DNA of 64,000 nucleotides from assembly GCF_014200045.1 (NCBI RefSeq), contig NZ_JACHOV010000003.1, forward strand, positions 80,001 to 144,000, given 5' to 3'. The notes under the pieces are model-generated. The model was not told the DNA's origin, did not search any database, and saw nothing but the letters and a program-made list of their open reading frames with translations. Position 1 is the stretch's first letter; each line of letters opens with the position of its first letter. This DNA comes from Rhizorhapis suberifaciens. GTDB lineage: Bacteria > Pseudomonadota > Alphaproteobacteria > Sphingomonadales > Sphingomonadaceae. The position numbers were made by a program, and so were the translations under genes. This document shows positions 60,260 to 64,000 of this stretch, in pieces.

Positions 60260-61332
60260 GCGCCCACTCCTCCCGAAAGCGTGGGTACATCAAGAGACGA
60301 GAAGCCATAATGCCGCAGCCAGCGCAGATCGCCGTCGAAGAAGGCCCGCAAGTCATTCATCCCATATTTCAGCATCGCCAGCCGGTCGACGCCGGTGCCG
60401 AAGGCGAAACCCTGCCACTCCGCCGGATCAAGGCCGCAGGCGCGAATGACATTGGGGTGGACCATGCCGGACCCCAGCACCTCCATCCAACCTTCCGATC
60501 CGCCGATGACGCGCTGACCCTTTTCCATGGAGTAGCCGACATCGACCTCCACCGACGGTTCGGTGAAGGGAAAATAGCTGGGGCGCAGGCGCAGCACGAT
60601 GTCTTCGCGCTCGAAAAACGCTTTCAGGAATGTCTCCAAGGTCCATTTCAGATGACCAAGATTAATGCCTCGGTCGATCACCAGCCCCTCAATCTGATGG
60701 AACATCGGCGTATGCGTGGCGTCACTGTCCGATCGATAGACCCGACCGGGCGCAATGATACGGATTGGCGGCTCTTCCGATGTCATTGTCCGGATCTGAA
60801 CCGGCGAGGTATGCGTGCGCAGCAGCATCTTGCGGCCGTCGCGCTCATCAGGGAAGTAGAACGTGTCGTGCATCGCCCGCGCCGGATGGGTTTCGGGAAT
60901 ATTGAGCGCACTGAAATTATGCCAGTCGTCTTCGATCTCTGGTCCCGTTGCGACCGAAAAACCAAGGTCCGCAAAGATTTCGGCCAATTCGTCCATCACC
61001 TGGCTCACCGGATGCACCGAACCCTGCGGATCGGGAAGAGCCGGGAGGGTCATGTCCAGCTTTTCGGAAGTCAGCCGCTCCTGAAGGATTGCTTGTTCGA
61101 ACATGGCTCGCTGGGCTTCGATTTTGCCGCTCAGCGCTCCTCTCCAGCCCTGATATTTCGGGGCTAGCGCGAGGCGCTCTTCGACCGGCAGGCGCCCCAG
61201 GCTTTTCAAGAGATTGGTTATAGTGCCGTTTTTGCCTAACGCAGTGATTCTGGCGGCTTCCAATTCCTCCAGATTCTTGGCGCTCTCAATCTGCGCCATA
61301 AGGCTTTTTCCGACCTCGTCGATATTCACCAC
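60256..61332 (-). CDS. pheS: Phenylalanyl-tRNA synthetase alpha subunit
   Basis: A 358-residue catalytic subunit. A coiled-coil N-terminus binds tRNA-Phe. Motif 1 is near HPVSQVMDELAEIF, motif 2 includes GRVYRSDSDATHTPMFHQIEGL, and motif 3 is GFAFGTGVDRLAMLKYGM. The start is GTG at 61332, followed by a second GTG, with GAGGA just upstream. One inverted arm of the GIY-YIG element begins 7 bases before the start region, so the element lies in the leader. Normally rplT lies directly upstream, as it does beyond the insert. Confidence 0.96.
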   Translation of the reverse strand: MVNIDEVGKSLMAQIESAKNLEELEAARITALGKNGTITNLLKSLGRLPVEERLALAPKYQGWRGALSGKIEAQRAMFEQAILQERLTSEKLDMTLPALPDPQGSVHPVSQVMDELAEIFADLGFSVATGPEIEDDWHNFSALNIPETHPARAMHDTFYFPDERDGRKMLLRTHTSPVQIRTMTSEEPPIRIIAPGRVYRSDSDATHTPMFHQIEGLVIDRGINLGHLKWTLETFLKAFFEREDIVLRLRPSYFPFTEPSVEVDVGYSMEKGQRVIGGSEGWMEVLGSGMVHPNVIRACGLDPAEWQGFAFGTGVDRLAMLKYGMNDLRAFFDGDLRWLRHYGFSSLDVPTLSGGVGA

Positions 61333-61338
61333 TTTTCC

Positions 61339-61766
61339 TCGTCATTCCCGCGAAGGCGGGAATCCATCTCCCGGCCTTGCCCATTTGGTGCCATGCTTAG
61401 TCGACGCGCCGCGAAGGCAGCGCTTCAAATCCGAACGTAACAGCTAAATCGTTCCAGTCCGGATTGTCCCGTTCTATCAGATCGATTTTCCATTGCCGTT
61501 TCCATTTCTTGATCTGCTTTTCCCGGCCGATAGCGTTTTCCATTGTCCCGTGCTGTTCGAAGTACACCAGCCGCTTGACGCCGTAGTCCGTCGTGAAGCC
61601 GGGAATCAAGCCCAAACGATGTTCGTGGACACGCTTAAGGAGGTTCGAGGTTACTCCGGTGTAAAGTGTTCCATTCCTGTGGCTGGCCATGATGTAGGCC
61701 GTCGGTTGAAAGTCGGCGCTCATAGGTTGGCTCGGGGATGGATTCCCGCCTTCGCGGGAATGACGA
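61339..61766 (-). mobile_element. Putative GIY-YIG element with 30-bp inverted ends
   Basis: Perfect 30-base inverted repeats at 61339-61368 and 61737-61766 bound a 428-bp unit that contains only the GIY-YIG gene. Each end holds its own hairpin (CCCGCGAAGGCGGG). The unit lies between rplT and pheS, genes usually adjacent in this lineage. Gene-free relatives with the same ends are at 6897, 51570 and 56847. No target-site duplication was identified by eye. Mobility is inferred. Confidence 0.75.
61397..61723 (-). CDS. GIY-YIG endonuclease-domain protein
   Basis: A 108-residue single-domain nuclease of the YhbQ/COG2827 type. The motif appears as AYIMASHRNGTLYTGVT: Y10 stands for the GIY Tyr and Y21 for the YIG Tyr (YTG). 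R31 in LLKRVHEH and E68 in GREKQIKKW fit the catalytic Arg and Glu, and N87 or N91 in DNPDWNDL the last position. The ATG at 61723 begins the family-like N-terminus; translation upstream would read the repeat. It is enclosed by 30-bp inverted repeats. Whether it cuts DNA or moves the repeats is unknown. Confidence 0.88.
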   Translation of the reverse strand: MSADFQPTAYIMASHRNGTLYTGVTSNLLKRVHEHRLGLIPGFTTDYGVKRLVYFEQHGTMENAIGREKQIKKWKRQWKIDLIERDNPDWNDLAVTFGFEALPSRRVD

Positions 61767-61789
61767 AATTGAGGGATGCATGAACCAAG

Positions 61790-61821
61790 AAAAAAGGCGC
61801 CGGAACCATCGCCCCGGCACC
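61790..61821 (-). terminator. Rho-independent terminator after rplT
   Basis: On the minus strand GGTGCCGG (61821-61814) pairs with CCGGCGCC (61803-61796), one G-U pair, around a 10-base loop, then six T residues. It lies 25 bases downstream of the rplT stop and should reduce read-through into the GIY-YIG gene and pheS. Confidence 0.85.
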
Positions 61822-61845
61822 CTTGTCTCTTCAGCAATCGCCGGT

Positions 61846-62208
61846 TCAAGCCTGCGGCAGGGCCGCCTGTGCCTGTGCAACAATGGCCTTGAAGGCATCG
61901 CCTTCATGCATCGCGATGTCGGCCAGGACCTTCCGGTCAAGGTCGACGCCCGCGAGCTTCAGGCCATGCATGAACTGACCATAGGTGAGGCCTTCCATGC
62001 GAACCGCGGCGTTGATGCGCTGGATCCACAGGGCGCGGAAGCTGCGCTTCTTAACCTTGCGGTCGCGATAGGCGTACTGGCCGGCCTTTTCGACGGCCTG
62101 ACGGGCGATGCGGATCGTATTCTTGCGACGGCCATAATAGCCCTTCGCCTGATCCAAAATCCGCTTGTGCTTGGCGCGGGTGGTTACACCCCTTTTTACG
62201 CGTGCCAT
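61846..62208 (-). CDS. rplT: 50S ribosomal protein L20
   Basis: A 120-residue basic protein that binds 23S rRNA early in assembly. The N-terminal [28 protein letters not shown] is the rRNA-binding tail. The globular part [39 protein letters not shown] is the family hallmark. It follows rpmI by 18 bases. The C-terminus ends ALPQA. It may also repress its own operon as in E. coli, but no leader structure was confirmed here. Confidence 0.98.
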   Translation of the reverse strand: MARVKRGVTTRAKHKRILDQAKGYYGRRKNTIRIARQAVEKAGQYAYRDRKVKKRSFRALWIQRINAAVRMEGLTYGQFMHGLKLAGVDLDRKVLADIAMHEGDAFKAIVAQAQAALPQA

Positions 62209-62226
62209 ATCTCTCTAGTCCTTCTC

Positions 62227-62430
62227 TTATTTCAGGCCGTAGGGAGCCCACAGGCGAATGTGCGCGACGTCGGCGTCGGACAGCACTTCGGTGCCGCGGT
62301 TCTGGCGAATATATTTGGCGTTATGGCTGATCAGGCGGTGGCGCTTTCCGGCGACACCATGCTTGACCTTGCCGGAGGCGGTGAATTTGAAGCGTTTCTT
62401 CACACCGCTCTTGGTCTTGAGCTTGGGCAT
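62227..62430 (-). CDS. rpmI: 50S ribosomal protein L35
   Basis: A 67-residue basic protein matching L35: MPKLKTKSGVKKRFKFTASG at the start, then KRHRLISHNAKYIRQNRG. AAGGAGACG precedes the ATG at 62430. The longer frame that extends to 62736 reads through hisN and is not coding. It is transcribed with rplT from a promoter inside the hisN-rpmI gap, since infC is not directly upstream here. Confidence 0.98.
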   Translation of the reverse strand: MPKLKTKSGVKKRFKFTASGKVKHGVAGKRHRLISHNAKYIRQNRGTEVLSDADVAHIRLWAPYGLK

Positions 62431-62527
62431 TTTCGTCTCCTTGGATCTGACGATTGCGGACGGACTCGGCAGCCCTACTGGCCGGACCATCCCTTCAGAA
62501 TCCCGCAATTTCTCGCAGGAAGGCGCG

Positions 62528-62556
62528 CCTATAGGCAGGAACGCAGGCTTTTGCAA
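62528..62556 (-). promoter_or_regulatory. Promoter for rpmI-rplT
   Basis: On the minus strand TTGCAA (62556-62551) and TATAGG (62533-62528) are spaced by 17 bases, ideal for sigma-70. The predicted start lies near 62521, about 90 bases before the rpmI ATG. Confidence 0.65.
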
Positions 62557-62566
62557 GGCATAACCC

Positions 62567-63352
62567 TCAATGGCCTTCATGCCCGTGGGCCAGAGCCTCC
62601 AATATATCGTCCATGCGCGCAATGTCGCCCATGGCGATGACATCGCCCTTGCTGTCGCGGTCGAGCGGATTGCCTGTCCAGTCGCACATATGCCCGCCCG
62701 CGCCCTCAACGACCGGCACCAATGCAGCGATATCATAGAGTTTCAGTCCCGACTCCACGACCAGGTCGATTTGGCCGCTCGCCAGGAGCGCATAATTATA
62801 ACAATCGCCGCCCCAGACAGTGTCTCGGCACTGCCCCGCTAGGATAGAGAAATGCTCGCCCGAGCAGCCGGGAAAATATTGAGGTCCAGTGCTGGCCAGG
62901 ATCGCCTGATCCAGCGCGCGGCAAGGTCGCGTACGAACGGGCTGACCGTTGAGTGTAGTCGGCTGGCCCGCCATGCCGCACCAGCGTTCGCGGCTGATCG
63001 GCTGATCGATAATGCCCAGGATCGGCCAGCCTTCCTGCATCATGGCCACAAGAGTGCCGAAAATCGGCCGTCCGGCAATGAAGCTGCGCGTGCCGTCTAT
63101 GGGGTCCAATACCCACACGCGCCCCGCATCTTCGCGGACCGTTCCATATTCCTCGCCAACGATGCCGTCCTGTGGCCTTTCCTTTTCGATGATCGCGCGC
63201 ATCGCGGCTTCGGCGGCACGGTCGGCCTGCGTCACCGGCGACAGGTCGCTCTTCGATTCGATGTCGAAACGCGCCCGATAAAAGGGTCGGATGGCCTCGC
63301 CCGCCGCATCGGCGAGGCGCTGGGCGAAATCAAGATCGTCCCTGATCGTCAT
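62567..63352 (-). CDS. hisN: Histidinol-phosphatase, inositol monophosphatase family
   Basis: A 261-residue Mg-dependent phosphatase. The IMPase motif VLDPIDGTRSF holds D83, D86, G87 and T88, and E67/E68 in GEEYG provide further metal contacts. The second motif is LYDIAALVPVVEGAGG. The family includes the HisN type used for histidine synthesis in alphaproteobacteria and the related inositol phosphatases. Assignment to HisN comes from overall resemblance and is not certain. It lies 3 bases downstream of prs on the same strand, so the two may be co-transcribed. Confidence 0.85.
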   Translation of the reverse strand: MTIRDDLDFAQRLADAAGEAIRPFYRARFDIESKSDLSPVTQADRAAEAAMRAIIEKERPQDGIVGEEYGTVREDAGRVWVLDPIDGTRSFIAGRPIFGTLVAMMQEGWPILGIIDQPISRERWCGMAGQPTTLNGQPVRTRPCRALDQAILASTGPQYFPGCSGEHFSILAGQCRDTVWGGDCYNYALLASGQIDLVVESGLKLYDIAALVPVVEGAGGHMCDWTGNPLDRDSKGDVIAMGDIARMDDILEALAHGHEGH

Positions 63353-63355
63353 GCC

Positions 63356-64000
63356 TCAGTCAAACAAGCTGGAAACCGACGTCTCTTCCGCAATGCGCTT
63401 GATGGCTTCGCCCAAAAGCGGGGCGATGGGGAGGTGACGGATGCTAGCCGATTCGCGCTGGGCATCAGTGGCGAGGATCGAATCGGTGACAACCAGTTCA
63501 CGGAGTTCGGAAGCATTCACGCGAGCGACTGCACCGCCGGAAAGAACGCCGTGGGTCACATAGGCGACAACATCCTCGGCTCCCTCTTTCTTAAGGGCGG
63601 CGGCCGCGTTGCACAGCGTGCCGGCGGAATCCACGATGTCGTCGATCAGGATGCAGAAGCGGCCTTTGACGTCGCCGATGATATTCATCACTTCCGATTC
63701 GCCTGCCCGCTCACGGCGCTTGTCGACAATGGCCAAAGGTGCGTTGTCCAGCCGTTTGGCCAGCGCCCTGGCGCGCACCACGCCTCCTACGTCGGGCGAA
63801 ACGACGGTGATATTCTTGTCGCCGAACCGCGCCTGGATATCAGCCGACATGACCGGCGCGCCATAGAGATTGTCGGTCGGAATATCGAAGAAACCCTGGA
63901 TCTGACCAGCATGCAGATCGACCGACAATACGCGGTTCGCGCCCGCGACGGTAATCAGGTTGGCCACGAGCTTGGCGGAAATAGGTGTGCGGGGGCCGGG
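63356..64000 (-). CDS. prs: Ribose-phosphate pyrophosphokinase, C-terminal part cut by window edge
   Basis: About 214 of roughly 311 residues are visible; the frame stays open to the right edge and reads [35 protein letters not shown], a Prs hallmark. The PRPP-binding loop [14 protein letters not shown] lies near the C-terminal third. The enzyme makes PRPP from ribose-5-P and ATP for nucleotide and histidine synthesis, which suits its proximity to hisN. The N-terminus lies beyond the window. Confidence 0.95.
   Translation of the reverse strand, partial: PGPRTPISAKLVANLITVAGANRVLSVDLHAGQIQGFFDIPTDNLYGAPVMSADIQARFGDKNITVVSPDVGGVVRARALAKRLDNAPLAIVDKRRERAGESEVMNIIGDVKGRFCILIDDIVDSAGTLCNAAAALKKEGAEDVVAYVTHGVLSGGAVARVNASELRELVVTDSILATDAQRESASIRHLPIAPLLGEAIKRIAEETSVSSLFD

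Noticed and set aside
59303-60310. A 335-codon plus-strand frame
   Set aside because: It is antisense to pheT and shows no recognisable domain.
1-64000. CRISPR array, prophage or rRNA genes
   Set aside because: No regularly spaced direct repeats, phage structural genes or rRNA sequence were seen in the window.

Overview
The window looks like chromosomal DNA of a sphingomonad alphaproteobacterium (Sphingobium, Sphingomonas or Novosphingobium type). This is a judgement from GC-rich codon use, the hisS-prfA-prmC and rpmI-rplT-pheS-pheT orders, alphaproteobacterial families (DUF4167, DUF1489, EipA/DUF1134), a GTTC-N7-GTTC type SOS box before imuA-imuB-dnaE2, and a TonB receptor inside a catabolic operon. 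The species cannot be fixed by reading alone.

Layout. 1-17.2 kb is mostly housekeeping: the end of a flippase, a CBS protein, a YciA-like thioesterase, two tandem DUF4139 proteins, a DUF4167 protein, hisS-prfA-prmC, an M61 peptidase, pyrophosphatase, a PfkB-family kinase, a cyclophilin, MgtE, DUF1489 and EipA. tRNA-Ser(GCT) at 17194-17286 marks the start of an accessory region. 17.4-28.2 kb holds a VOC protein, a decayed IS3-type transposase fragment, and an eight-gene leftward catabolic operon (SDR, Old Yellow Enzyme-type flavoenzyme, NmrA-like, EthD, TonB receptor, LLM flavoenzyme, SDR, SnoaL-like). A TetR gene lies upstream, and a pair of inverted repeats that could be its operator lies between. 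28.5-30.7 kb is divergent pobA/pobR. 30.9-35 kb is an amino-sugar recycling cluster (murQ, a BadF-type kinase, nagA, a SIS-domain deaminase). 35-48.8 kb mixes small cytosolic proteins, a PilZ protein, an EF-G-like GTPase, a PPTase-corA-chrA operon, an EF-hand protein beside a two-component system, a TetR/FAD-oxidoreductase divergent pair and small acidic or membrane proteins. 48.9-54.6 kb is the SOS mutagenesis cassette. 54.6-64 kb returns to housekeeping: isochorismatase-like hydrolase, prfC, aldose epimerase, pheT, pheS, rplT, rpmI, hisN and prs.

Most striking signal. A dispersed palindromic repeat occurs as inverted pairs of about 90 bp at 6897, 51570 and 56847. A fourth copy, at 61339-61766, has perfect 30-bp inverted ends flanking a single small GIY-YIG endonuclease gene and sits between rplT and pheS, genes normally adjacent. 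This suggests a minimal mobile unit: a GIY-YIG nuclease gene with REP-like ends, plus short copies without the gene. One short copy has landed inside the dnaE2 coding sequence and is translated in frame.

How the genes work together. The accessory block pairs outer-membrane uptake with flavin and NAD(P) redox enzymes, so it probably takes up and degrades a cyclic or unsaturated organic compound. PobA feeds 4-hydroxybenzoate to protocatechuate. The murQ-nag cluster converts wall amino sugars to fructose-6-phosphate. ImuA-ImuB-DnaE2 carries out damage-induced mutagenic synthesis.
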